Source of the DNA: Nonomuraea montanisoli
GTDB lineage: Bacteria; Actinomycetota; Actinomycetes; Streptosporangiales; Streptosporangiaceae
NCBI RefSeq assembly: GCF_013363975.1
Contig: NZ_JABWGN010000009.1
Location: 248,001 to 312,000, forward strand
Length of the DNA stretch: 64,000 nucleotides
Direction of reading: 5' to 3'
Under the pieces are notes generated by a model. It was not told where the DNA came from. It saw nothing but the letters and a program-made list of their open reading frames with translations, and did no database searches. This document shows, in pieces, positions 23,749 to 33,200 of the stretch (positions within the stretch are counted from its first letter, which is position 1; each line of letters starts with the position of its first letter). The position numbers were made by a program, and so were the translations under genes.

Positions 23749-24617
23749 CGCTTGTCGAGGGCCAGGTTGAGCTGGAGGACGTTCACCGCCGGCTCGCCCA
23801 TGAAGCCGAGGGCGCGGCCGGTGGTGTGCTCCCTGATGAGGGCCTGGACCTGGGGCAGGCCGACGCCGCGTTCCTTGGCCACGCGCGGCGCCTGGAGCTC
23901 GGCGTAGGCGAGGGAGATGTGCGGGTCGAGCCCGGAGCCGCTCGCGGTGACGGCGTCCGCGGGGACCCGGACGTCGGTCACGTCACCTCTGACCGGGACG
24001 GTCGTGCCCGCCGCGTAGTCCTCGCCCGGCTTGCCGCACTCGACCTTCACCCCCTGGTAGGTGGAGGTGAAAGGCTGAGCGGGGCACGCCTGGTTGACGC
24101 TGACCGCCCTGGACGGCCTGCCGACCGCGGGGAAGACCTTCAGCACCGCGCCGACACCGTCCGGCGTGCAGTACGGCCGGGCGCCGCTGACTCCTTCCAG
24201 CTCGCCGACGGCCCTGGACCGCGCGCAGACCTGCGTGAGCAGGGACTGCTTGCCCTCCTTGGCCTGCTCGTCGGCGCCGTTCGGGTCCGGGAGCGTGTCG
24301 AGCACGTCCTCCGGGCCCAGGTTGCTGGCCCCGGTGGAGAGCATGTCGTAGCCGTCGCCGGCGGCCGACGGCCGGGACTGGAAGTACGTCCTGACCGGGT
24401 TGCCGTCCTTGTCGGTGAAGCTCTGCCCGATGAGCGCGCTGCCGACCGTCCTGCCGTCCTTCGCGGCGACGAGCGAGCCGTTGGCCTGATGGTTGAAGAC
24501 GGCCTGGGCGACGCCCGTGGTCACCAGCGGGTAGATGACACCGGTCACCGCTGTGAGCACGAGCAGCGCGCGGAGCGCGGCGAGGTGCTGGCGGAGCCAG
24601 CTTGGCATGCGGTCCAT
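23745..24617 (-). CDS. kdpC: K+-transporting ATPase subunit C
   Basis: The 290-residue KdpC has one N-terminal membrane segment (LRALLVLTAVTGVIYPLVTT) and conserved GSALIGQSFTDKDGNPVRTY, FQSRPSAAGDGYD, AVTASGSGLDPHISLAYAEL and EPAVNVLQLNLALD. It is about 100 residues longer than the E. coli protein because of an insertion (about 105-215) with four cysteines. KdpC supports ATP binding by KdpB in the K+ uptake complex. Its ATG directly follows the kdpB stop. Confidence 0.93.
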   Translation of the reverse strand: MDRMPSWLRQHLAALRALLVLTAVTGVIYPLVTTGVAQAVFNHQANGSLVAAKDGRTVGSALIGQSFTDKDGNPVRTYFQSRPSAAGDGYDMLSTGASNLGPEDVLDTLPDPNGADEQAKEGKQSLLTQVCARSRAVGELEGVSGARPYCTPDGVGAVLKVFPAVGRPSRAVSVNQACPAQPFTSTYQGVKVECGKPGEDYAAGTTVPVRGDVTDVRVPADAVTASGSGLDPHISLAYAELQAPRVAKERGVGLPQVQALIREHTTGRALGFMGEPAVNVLQLNLALDKR

Positions 24618-26741
24618 TTACGACATCCCCGGAAGGAACTGGATGAGCAGGTCGATGAGCTTGATGCCGACGAACGGCACCACGATGCCGCCCAAGCCGT
24701 AGAGGTACAGGTTGCGGCTGAGCAGTTTGGACGCGCTGGACGGCCGGTAGCGGACACCCCGCAGCGCGAGCGGGATCAGCGCGATGATCACCAGGGCGTT
24801 GAAGATCACCGCGGCCAGGATCGCCGACTGGGGGCTGGCCAGGCGCATGATGTTGAGCGCGTCCAGGCCCGGATACACCGCCGCGAACATGGCCGGGATG
24901 ATCGCGAAGTACTTCGCGACGTCGTTGGCGATCGAGAACGTGGTCAGCGCCCCACGCGTGATCAGCAGTTGCTTGCCGATCTCCACGATCTCGATGAGCT
25001 TGGTCGGGTTGGAGTCGAGGTCCACCATGTTCCCGGCCTCCTTGGCGGCGGAGGTGCCGGTGTTCATGGCCACGCCCACATCCGACTGGGCCAGGGCGGG
25101 GGCGTCGTTGGTGCCGTCGCCGGTCATCGCGACCAGGCGGCCGCCCTCCTGCTCCTTCCTGATCAGCGCCAGCTTGTCCTCCGGGGTGGCCTCGGCCAGG
25201 AAGTCGTCCACACCGGCCTCCTCGGCGATGGCCCGCGCGGTCAGCGGGTTGTCGCCGGTGATCATGACGGTGCGGATGCCCATGCGGCGCATCTCGTCGA
25301 AGCGCTCCCGCACGCCCTCCTTGACCACGTCCTTCAGGTGGACGACGCCGAGCACCCGGCCCTTCTCCGCGACGACCAGCGGCGTGCCGCCGCCGGCGGA
25401 GATGCCGTCCACGAGATCGCCGACCTCGTCGGTCGGGTGGCCGCCGTGGTCGCGCACCCACTTCATGACCGCCGTGGCGGCGCCCTTGCGGATCTCCCGG
25501 CCGTCCAGGTCCACCCCCGACATGCGGGTCTGCGCGGTGAACGGCACCCACTCGGCGTGCGCCAGCTCGCCCGGCTCGCGTTCGCGCAGGCCGTACCTCT
25601 GCTTGGCATAGATGACGATGGAACGGCCCTCGGGCGTCTCGTCGGCGAGGCTGGACAACTGCGCCGCCTTGGCGAGCTCCTCCTCGGTGACGCCGCGGAT
25701 CGGCACGAACTCGCCGGCCTGCCGGTTGCCCAGCGTGATCGTGCCGGTCTTGTCCAGCAGCAGCGTCGAGACGTCGCCCGCCGCCTCCACGGCGCGGCCC
25801 GACATCGCGAGGACGTTGCGCTGGACGAGGCGGTCCATGCCCGCGATGCCGATGGCCGACAGCAGCGCGCCGATCGTGGTGGGGATGAGGCAGACGATCA
25901 GCGAGACCAGCACGATCCCGGTGACGCCGTCGGAGGTGAGCGCCAGCGAGTCGGGCACCCCGGGGTTGGCGGACTTGGAGTAGATCGCCAGTGGCTGCAT
26001 GGTGGCGGTGGCGACCAGGAAGATGATCGTCAGCGCAGCGAGCAGGATGTTGAGCGCGATCTCGTTGGGCGTCTTCTGCCGGTTGGCGCCCTCGACCAGG
26101 GCGATCATCCGGTCCACGAAGCTTTCGCCGGGCTTCTGGGTGATCTTGACGATGATCCGGTCGGACAGCACCTTCGTGCCGCCCGTCACCGCGGAGCGGT
26201 CGCCACCGGACTCGCGGATCACCGGGGCCGACTCGCCGGTGATCGCCGACTCGTCCACGGACGCGATGCCGTCCACCACGTCCCCGTCTCCGGGGATGAT
26301 CTCGCCGGCCTCCACGATGACGTGATCGCCCCGCTTGAGCTCCGGCGCGCCCACGGTATCCCACCGCGCGTGGTCGTCGGGGCTCGCGAGCCGGCGCGCG
26401 GTGGTGTCGCGCTTGGCCGCCCGCAGCGTGGCGGCCTGCGCCTTGCCGCGTCCCTCGGCGACGGCCTCGGCCAGGTTGGCGAAGACGACCGTCAGCCACA
26501 GCCACACCACGATGGCCCAGGCGAACAGCGACGGAGTGAGCACGGCCAGCACCGTGGTGAAGGCGGCGCCGATCTGCACGATGAACATGACCGGGTTGCG
26601 CCACATGGTGGCGGGGTTGAGCTTGCGCAGCGCGTCGGGCAGCGACGTGAGCATCCGCCGGGGGTCCATCAGACCGCCGCCGACACGATTGTCCGCCTTC
26701 TCGGGCTTACGGCCCGGCGCTTCCAGCAACGAGGTCGACAT
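24618..26741 (-). CDS. kdpB: K+-transporting P-type ATPase subunit B
   Basis: The start at 26741 (MSTSLLEAPGRKPEK) gives 707 residues and overlaps the kdpA stop by one base. P-type ATPase marks are present: TGES in VDESAITGESAPV, phosphorylation site DKTGTITLGN, MVDLDSNPTKLIEIVEIGKQ, and hinge TGDGTNDAPALAQSDVG. The pump energises high-affinity K+ import through KdpA. Everything expected is in place, so the enzyme should be active. Confidence 0.95.
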   Translation of the reverse strand: MSTSLLEAPGRKPEKADNRVGGGLMDPRRMLTSLPDALRKLNPATMWRNPVMFIVQIGAAFTTVLAVLTPSLFAWAIVVWLWLTVVFANLAEAVAEGRGKAQAATLRAAKRDTTARRLASPDDHARWDTVGAPELKRGDHVIVEAGEIIPGDGDVVDGIASVDESAITGESAPVIRESGGDRSAVTGGTKVLSDRIIVKITQKPGESFVDRMIALVEGANRQKTPNEIALNILLAALTIIFLVATATMQPLAIYSKSANPGVPDSLALTSDGVTGIVLVSLIVCLIPTTIGALLSAIGIAGMDRLVQRNVLAMSGRAVEAAGDVSTLLLDKTGTITLGNRQAGEFVPIRGVTEEELAKAAQLSSLADETPEGRSIVIYAKQRYGLREREPGELAHAEWVPFTAQTRMSGVDLDGREIRKGAATAVMKWVRDHGGHPTDEVGDLVDGISAGGGTPLVVAEKGRVLGVVHLKDVVKEGVRERFDEMRRMGIRTVMITGDNPLTARAIAEEAGVDDFLAEATPEDKLALIRKEQEGGRLVAMTGDGTNDAPALAQSDVGVAMNTGTSAAKEAGNMVDLDSNPTKLIEIVEIGKQLLITRGALTTFSIANDVAKYFAIIPAMFAAVYPGLDALNIMRLASPQSAILAAVIFNALVIIALIPLALRGVRYRPSSASKLLSRNLYLYGLGGIVVPFVGIKLIDLLIQFLPGMS

Positions 26742-28402
26742 CAGAGAAGTCCTTCTGCGAGGGGGCCGAGCGCCAGTGCGGGGAGGAAGGTCAGGGCGAC
26801 GAGGATGATCGTGACGCCGACGACCATGCCGACGAACTGCGGACGGTGGGTCGGCAGCGTGCCCGCCGAGGCGGGGGAGGGAGCCTGCCGCGCCAGCGAC
26901 CCGGCCAGCGCCAGGACCAGCACGATCGGCAGGAACCGGCCGAAGGCCATGCACAGGCCGAGCGTGGAGTTGTGGAAGGGGGTGTTCACGCTGACCCCGG
27001 CGAACGCCGAGCCGTTGTTGTTCGACGCGCTCGTGTAGGCGTAGAGGATCTCCGACAGCCCGTGCGGGCCGGAGTTGAGCATGGCGGCCCGGCCCGTCTC
27101 GGTGGCCATCGCCACGGCCGTGCCGACCAGCACGAGCATGGGGGTGGCCAGGAAGTACAGCGAGGCCAGCTTGATCTCCCGGGCGCCGATCTTCTTGCCG
27201 AGGTACTCGGGCGTGCGGCCCACCATCAGGCCCGCCACGAACACGGTGACCACGGCCAGGATCAGGATGCCGTACAAGCCGGCGCCGACGCCTCCGGGAG
27301 CGACCTCGCCGAGCAGCATGTTGAAGATCAGCATGCCGCCGCCGAGCGCGGTGTAGGAGTCGTGGAAGGAGTCGACCGCGCCCGTGGAGGTCAGGGTGGT
27401 GGCGCTGGCGAACATGCCGGAGTTCGACACGCCGAAGCGGGTCTCGCGCCCCTCCAGCGCGTGCCCGATGGCCTGCGGCACGGTGCCGCCCGCGCTCAGC
27501 TCCGCCCAGTTGGTCACACCGATGCTGATCACCGCGATGACCGCCATGACCGAGACGATCGCGTAGCCCTGCCGGTTGTCGCCGACCATCCGGCCGAACG
27601 TGCGGGGCATGCTCGTCGCGATCACGAGGATGAGGAAGATCTCGATCCAGTTCGTCCAGGACGTGGGGTTCTCGAACGGGTGGGCGGAGTTGACGTTGAA
27701 GATGCCGCCGCCGTTGGTGCCCAGCTCCTTGATCGCTTCCTGGCTCGCCGCGGCCGCCGGCGTGAACGTCTGCTCGCCGCCCGTCAGCGTGGCCCACGTG
27801 AAGTGGTCACCGAACGTCTGGATCGCACCGCCCGCCACCAGCGCCAGGGCGGCCACGAACGCGATCGGCAGCAGGATGCGGAGGGTGCCGCGGACCAGGT
27901 CCACCCAGAAGTTGCCCAGGGTGTCGGCCTTGTTGCGGGCGAAGCCGCGCACGAGCGCCATGGCCACCGCCATGCCGACGGCGGCCGAGACGAAGTTCTG
28001 CACCGCCAGGCCGGCGGTCTGCACGACGTGGCCCATGGCGGACTCTCCCGAGTACGCCTGCCAGTTGGTGTTGGTGACGAAGCTGACCGCGGTGTTCCAG
28101 GCCAGGTCCGGCGCCACCGGATCCATGCCCAGGCTCAGGAACAGGTGGTTCTGCACGCGCTGCAGGCCGTACAGGAACAGGATGGACAGCACGGAGAACG
28201 CCAGCACGGAGCGGGCGTAGACGGCCCAGCGCTGCTCGCCGTCGGGCTTGACGCCGACGAGCCGGTAGATCGCCAGCTCGACGCGGGAGTGCCGGGTGGT
28301 GGTGTAGACGCGGTACATGTAGTCGCCCAGCGGCCGGTAGCAGACGGCCAGGGCGACGAGCAGGGATGCGATGAACAGGATCCCGGCCGTGGTCGAGGAC
28401 AT
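26741..28402 (-). CDS. kdpA: K+-transporting ATPase subunit A (channel-like)
   Basis: The 553-residue membrane protein carries the K+ selectivity regions of the four pseudo-repeats, such as VSFVTNTNWQAYSGES, ELGTNGGGIFNVNSAHPFEN, VSNSGMFASATTLTSTGAVD and AYTSASNNNGSAFAGVSVNT. It forms the K+ path of the Kdp complex in the cell membrane. Start and kdpF stop overlap by one base (TGATG), and it overlaps kdpB the same way. Confidence 0.95.
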   Translation of the reverse strand: MSSTTAGILFIASLLVALAVCYRPLGDYMYRVYTTTRHSRVELAIYRLVGVKPDGEQRWAVYARSVLAFSVLSILFLYGLQRVQNHLFLSLGMDPVAPDLAWNTAVSFVTNTNWQAYSGESAMGHVVQTAGLAVQNFVSAAVGMAVAMALVRGFARNKADTLGNFWVDLVRGTLRILLPIAFVAALALVAGGAIQTFGDHFTWATLTGGEQTFTPAAAASQEAIKELGTNGGGIFNVNSAHPFENPTSWTNWIEIFLILVIATSMPRTFGRMVGDNRQGYAIVSVMAVIAVISIGVTNWAELSAGGTVPQAIGHALEGRETRFGVSNSGMFASATTLTSTGAVDSFHDSYTALGGGMLIFNMLLGEVAPGGVGAGLYGILILAVVTVFVAGLMVGRTPEYLGKKIGAREIKLASLYFLATPMLVLVGTAVAMATETGRAAMLNSGPHGLSEILYAYTSASNNNGSAFAGVSVNTPFHNSTLGLCMAFGRFLPIVLVLALAGSLARQAPSPASAGTLPTHRPQFVGMVVGVTIILVALTFLPALALGPLAEGLL

Positions 28403-28491
28403 CAGAAGCGCTCCGGGAACAGCAGGGCCACGACCATGAAGATCACCAGGGCGGCGACCACGATCAGACCGGTGGCGTTGACGGCGTTCAC
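28402..28491 (-). CDS. kdpF: K+-transporting ATPase subunit F
   Basis: A GTG-started 29-residue peptide, nearly all one membrane helix (GLIVVAALVIFMVVALLF) ending PERF, which is the standard KdpF size and end. It stabilises the Kdp complex. Its start overlaps the stop of the 27-residue ORF upstream (GTGA) and its stop overlaps kdpA. Confidence 0.85.
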   Translation of the reverse strand: MNAVNATGLIVVAALVIFMVVALLFPERF

Positions 28492-28571
28492 AGCCGCTCC
28501 ACCGCCTTCACGACCAGCCCGAGGATCACGAACACCGCGATCGTCAGGGCCACGAAGATGACGTCGGTCAT
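28488..28571 (-). CDS. 27-residue membrane ORF heading the kdp operon
   Basis: An ATG preceded by GAGGAG encodes MTDVIFVALTIAVFVILGLV then VKAVERL: one hydrophobic helix with a short basic/acidic end. Its stop overlaps the kdpF start by four bases, so it is translated as part of the operon. The size and topology are like KdpF but the sequence differs. It could be a second small subunit of the pump or a leader peptide. I know of no accepted name. Confidence 0.65.
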   Translation of the reverse strand: MTDVIFVALTIAVFVILGLVVKAVERL

Positions 28572-28600
28572 CCCCACTCCTCAAATCCGGGACATGTTGC

Positions 28601-28625
28601 CGTGGCCGCCGGACAGGCGGCCACG
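28601..28625 (-). promoter_or_regulatory. Hairpin in the kdp leader
   Basis: CGTGGCCGCC and GGCGGCCACG form a perfect 10-bp stem with loop GGACA, about 30 bp upstream of the first kdp ORF. No T-run follows on either strand. It may be an attenuator, a protein site, or a terminator for flanking transcription. The surrounding sequence does not fit a c-di-AMP riboswitch as far as I can tell. Confidence 0.4.
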
Positions 28626-28675
28626 AGGCCCAGCAAATCGCGAGTTTTGAGCGGTTCTGCCGATCTTGACGGGTT

Positions 28676-29539
28676 TCATACGGCTAGCGGGCAAATATTG
28701 ACGCCATCCCTACGCCGCACGTCGCAGGGCCCCGGCATGCGACACGCGCCCATCCGTTGATGTGCTGCGGTCGTGATGGGGGCCGTTGTGCTGAGGGGAA
28801 GCCGTAGCACGAAGCAGGCGCCACCGGTCGCGGACTTTCTGGCGTGGAGTGTTCCCCTGTGGGCCTGGGCGATGTCGCGCGCGATCGCCAGACCGAGGCC
28901 CGTGCCTTTGTGGTCGAGGCGCTGTGCGGCGCCCAGGCGGGTGAAGCGCTGGAAGATCCGTTCCCGTTCGGCCTCGGCGATTCCGTCTCCGTCGTCGGTG
29001 ACCGTCATCTCGGCGTCGTCGCCCACGCGGCTCACCCGGACCTCGACCGTCCGCTCGGCGTGCCGTTGGGCGTTGTCGAGCAGGTTGGTGAGCAGCCGGG
29101 CGATGCGGATCGGGACTGCCCGGACAGTCACGCCTGGCTGGAGCCGGAGCTGGACCCCGAGGCGATCGCCCCGGCGGGAGACCTCGTCGCGGACCAGTTC
29201 CGCGAGGTCGATCTGCTGCGGCTCCACGTCCGGACCTGTCTCCATCTCGCCGAGAATGCGCAGGTCGGTGAGGATCGCGTCCAACCGGTCGACGCCTTTC
29301 AGCGCTCTGGTGAGCAGCTCGGGGAGATCGGTCTGGTCGGGATGCAGGCGGGCCTCCTCCAGTTCGGCCCGCAATCCCGTCAGGGCCGTGCGCATCTCGT
29401 GCGAGGCGTCGGAGGCGAAGTGCCGGCTCTTCTGAAGCTGCTGCTCCAACTCTCTGGTAGCCGCGTTCTGGATGACGTACGGGTCGGTGAGGTCCAGGCG
29501 CGAGTCGTGGCGTGTGGTCGTCGGATTGAGGTGGGACAT
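28676..29539 (-). CDS. Soluble histidine kinase (sensor part missing)
   Basis: The 287-residue protein has only kinase parts: coiled lead QNAATRELEQQLQKSRHFA, H-box SDASHEMRTALTGLRAELEE, N-box LLTNLLDNAQRHAER, D-box TVTDDGDGIAEAER and G-box GTGLGLAIARDIAQAHRG. No membrane helix, HAMP or extracellular domain precedes it. The last 35 residues look unconserved. No response regulator gene is adjacent. It may be a truncated sensor kinase or a cytosolic one. It lies upstream of the kdp operon on the same strand with a hairpin between, so a link to Kdp signalling is only possible. Confidence 0.75.
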   Translation of the reverse strand: MSHLNPTTTRHDSRLDLTDPYVIQNAATRELEQQLQKSRHFASDASHEMRTALTGLRAELEEARLHPDQTDLPELLTRALKGVDRLDAILTDLRILGEMETGPDVEPQQIDLAELVRDEVSRRGDRLGVQLRLQPGVTVRAVPIRIARLLTNLLDNAQRHAERTVEVRVSRVGDDAEMTVTDDGDGIAEAERERIFQRFTRLGAAQRLDHKGTGLGLAIARDIAQAHRGTLHARKSATGGACFVLRLPLSTTAPITTAAHQRMGACRMPGPCDVRRRDGVNICPLAV

Positions 29540-29584
29540 GTCGCTGTCGTTTCTCTTCGGTGCTGGGCCGGTCGTCTCTCGTCT

Positions 29585-30226
29585 TCAGGGAACGAGGATG
29601 AGGCGGATCGGGTCGCCGATCTTGTGCTCCAACCGGTGAATCGGCTCGGCGGCGTAGGCGAGCGGGATGTGGTCGCTGATGGAGGGAGCCAGGTCGAGCC
29701 GGCCGTCGGAAGCCAGCCGCACCAGCTCGGAGACGGACTCGGGGGAGCCGCCGTCCCGGCCGAGCGCAGCGGCGGCCTGCTCGCGGACCGCCGGCACGCC
29801 GGCGCAGTCGAAGGCGAAGTCCAGACCCCGCCCGGCGGTGGCGACGACGGCGGCGTAGGGGGTGGAGACCGCGTCAGGGATGATCGCGGCCTGGTCGAAC
29901 GGCAGCTCGTCGGGGATGGGGACGAGGGTGTCCTCGCAGGCGATGGCGTACTGGGCCCAGCCGCCGTCGTCATCGATGCCCCGGGTGCGGACCTGGGTGC
30001 AGGGGCGGCGACGCGCGCAGTCCGCGCACTGCTGGGTGACGGCGTCGGAGGCGTCGGGATACAGGGGGACGAGGGTTCCGTCGATCAGGTGGAGGTCCGA
30101 CAGGCACACGCCTGCGGCCTTGACCTCGATGAGGACCTCGCCCGGGCCGGGCACGGGGACGGGGACCTCCGCCACGAGGAACTTGCTGCTGTCCAGGTGG
30201 AAGCGTCCGGCGAGCATGGTGTCCAT
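29585..30226 (-). pseudogene. Zinc-type alcohol dehydrogenase with internal deletions
   Basis: The frame opens like an MDR alcohol dehydrogenase (FLVAEVPVPVPGPGEVLIEV, KAAGVCLSDLHLIDG) and ends like one (IPLAYAAEPIHRLEHKIGDP, IRLILVP), but at 213 residues it lacks over 100. The GHE zinc-site segment is missing between LYPDA and SDAVTQQC. The structural zinc loop is shrunken (CADCARRRPC), and the nucleotide-binding Rossmann fold is cut out between VVATAGRG and LDFAFDCAG. The frame is kept throughout. Activity is not expected. Its 5' end overlaps the disrupted 3' end of the P450 gene. Confidence 0.75.
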
Positions 30227-33200
30227 GGCGATCTCACTTTCTTGTGTGTTCGGTGGTGTGCGTCCGCAATCCGGCTAGGGCCGCCGTCAGCGAGTGCTTC
30301 TCGTACGGCGGGCGCCATGTGTCGGCCGTCGCCGCAGACGTACGCCCCGTCCTGCAGTGCCTGCCACACCGTGTCGGAGGCCGCGGTGACGGCGTCCTGC
30401 ACGTAGCGGGCCGGGTGGTCGGCCACCGCGGAGAAAGCGGTGTGCACCTGCGCGATGCCGGCCCGCTGCCAGGCTTCCATCTCCTCCCGGTAGAACCAGT
30501 CGTGCTCCGGGTGGCGGCAGCCGACGAAGACCTGCGACAGCCCCACCTTCGTGCCGTTCGTCATCTGCCGGGCGCGCTCCTCCAGGAAGCCGCGCAGCGG
30601 CGCGATGCCGGTGCCGGGCCCGATGAGGACGAGCGGTGCGGCGGGATCGGCGGGCGGCGCGAAGGCGGGAGAGGGCACGCGCACGTAGCCGTAGAAGACG
30701 TCTCCCGGCCTGAGTCGTCCCAGGTACTGCGAGCACAGGCCGCGGTAGGCGCCCTTGCCTGACAGCGCGGGGCCCTCGACGAGGCCGACGGTCAGCCGTA
30801 CCCGACGCGGGTCGGCCAGCGGAGAGGAGGAGATGGAGTAGAAGCGAGGGCGGATCGGCCCCATCATCTCCAGGAACACCGCCAGCGGCACTTCGACGGC
30901 GGGGAAGCGCTCCAGGAGGTCGAGCACCGAGACTCTCTTGCCGAGGATCTCCTCCCGGTACCGCACGTCGGCCTCCTCGGTGTCGGCCGCGTAGGCCTCC
31001 AGCTGCGGCTTGGTCCAGGGGCACGGGGTGTGCTCGGCCAGGGCGCGCATCTGGGTGCGGGTGGCCACGTCCTGCAGTTCCAGGAACTCGGTGAGCAGCA
31101 GGCCCGCGGTGACGGGCCTGCTGCTCACCGGCAGGTGCGTCCTGCCGCCGGCAGGCTGGTCGAGCTGGAACACCTGGTCACGCTCGACGCCGAGCCGCGC
31201 CAGCGCGCGCTCGACCAGCACAGGCTCGTTCTTGGCGAAGGCGGCCAGGTGGTTGCCGGCGGCGTAGGTGACGCCCTCGGGCAGCTCGACGATGATGGAC
31301 CTCGCCGAGGGGCGCGGCGGCTCGACGCTGAAGTCCCACAGCCCGGTCGCGTCGCTGACGAGTTCCTCGTTGGCGACCACGGTCAGCGGGTAGGCCTGCT
31401 CGGAGACGATCGTGGGGCGCACGTCCGCCTCGGTCAGCAGTCGCACCTCATAGCGTGGCGCGCCGTCGCCGGAGGTGTTCGCGGCGTACTCCTCGGCCAG
31501 GGTGGCCCACAGGGCGTCCGTCCAGCGGGTGGCCGTGCCGTCGAAGTCACCGGCGGCGTCCGCCGCGCCGCGCTCGACCACCGCGGTCGCGCCGGCGGCC
31601 AGCAGAGCGGCCTCGATCCGCTTGGGGAAGGCCTGGTAGGTGGCCACCCACTGGGTGTTGCCGGCGCCCAGCAACGCGAAGCGCACACCCGACAGCGCGC
31701 CCTCGGGAAGTCCGGCGGCGATCAGATCGTCGAAACGCTGGGCGTTGTCGGGCGCCTTGCCGTTGTAGCTGGCGGCCACGACCACGAGCAGGCCCTCGGT
31801 GGGGAGGTTCCCCGCCAGGTCGTCCAGGCTCAGCAACGTGGTGCCGAACCCGGAGCGTTCACCGCGGTCGGCGATGGTGCGCGCCAGGTCCTCGCAGCTG
31901 CCCAGGCTGGAGCCGTAGGCGACGGTCAGGTTCACCCCGACGCCGCTGACGGCGGCCGGCTGCTGTGCCTGCCCGCGCTGTGGGTCCGGAGCGCCGAAGA
32001 CGGTTCGCTCGCGTTCGTGCCGGGGTCGGGCGACGATCTCGAAGTCGCCGGGTTTGCGCGTCAGCGCCTCGCGCACGTCCATCTGGTAGTCGGTGATGTC
32101 GGAGAACTTGAACTTCTGCAGCACCAGCGCGAGGGCCAGGCGGGCCTCGGTGAGCGCGAACTGCCGGCCGATGCAGGCCCGCCGGCCGTTGCCGAACGGC
32201 TTGTAGGCGTGCGGGTGGTGCTGGGCGCGGTTCTCCGGCAGCCACCGGTCGATGTCGAACTCCAGGGGCCGTTCCCATGCCTTGGGATGGGTGTGCAGAG
32301 GGAACATCAGCAGGTTCGTCTTCGTGCCCTGCTTCAGGTGGTAGTGGCCGCCGATGACCGTGTCCCGCAGCGGCGCCTTCATGATCTGCGGGATGGGAGC
32401 CCACAGGCGCAGGGTCTCCTCCAGGACGCGCGGGATGACGTCCAGCTTCATGATCGTGTCGTAGTCGGGGACCGTGTCGCCCGGCAGCATCCGGTCCACC
32501 TCGGCGTAGGCCTGGGCCAGCGCCTGCGGGTTGCGCAGCAGCGAGTACGTGGCGAACGACAGCAGGCCGCTGGTGGTCTCGTGACCGGCGATCAGGAACG
32601 TCAGCGCCTGGTCGCGGACGTTGTCGTCGTCCAGCGGCAGGCCGGTGTCCGGGTCGGCGGCCTCCAGCATCAGGGCGAGCAGGTCCTTCTCGCCGGTGCT
32701 CCTCGCCCGGCGGCGTTCCTTGATCACGGTCTCGACCAGCTCGCGCATCCGCTGGATGTTGCGGCGGTACGTCCTGTCGTCGCTCTTGCGCAGCTTGGTC
32801 ATCATCGGCAGCTCCTGCGAGCGCCGCATGGACTCCACCAGCGCCTGCAACAGCGCCGTGAGGAAGGGGTGCAGTTCCTCGTCGCGGAAGGAGTCGAACC
32901 GGTGGCCGAACCCCGACAGGGCGATGGTGTCCAGTGTCAGCCGGGTGTAGTCGTCGGTCACGTTGACCAGCTGTCCCTGCTTGCGCTCCCACGTGCCCAC
33001 GAGGTTCTGGGCGATGTCCAGCATCTGCCCGAAGTAGCCCCTCATGGCCCGCTGGCTGAAGGCGGGCATGAGGATCCGGTGCGCCATGCCCCAGGCATCC
33101 TCGTCGTCGTGGGCCGTGAACAGGCCCGCGCCGGCGTAGTCCCGGACGTGGCTGAGCGGCGGGAGGATCGGCTTGCCGAAACGGATCTCGTCGCAGACCT

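Noticed and set aside
23700..27038. 1112-codon plus-strand open frame
   Set aside because: Antisense shadow of kdpC and kdpB, with low-complexity His/Arg/Asp composition and no domain.
28601..28625. c-di-AMP or other riboswitch before kdp
   Set aside because: Only one simple hairpin is seen; the conserved ydaO-type core could not be recognised.
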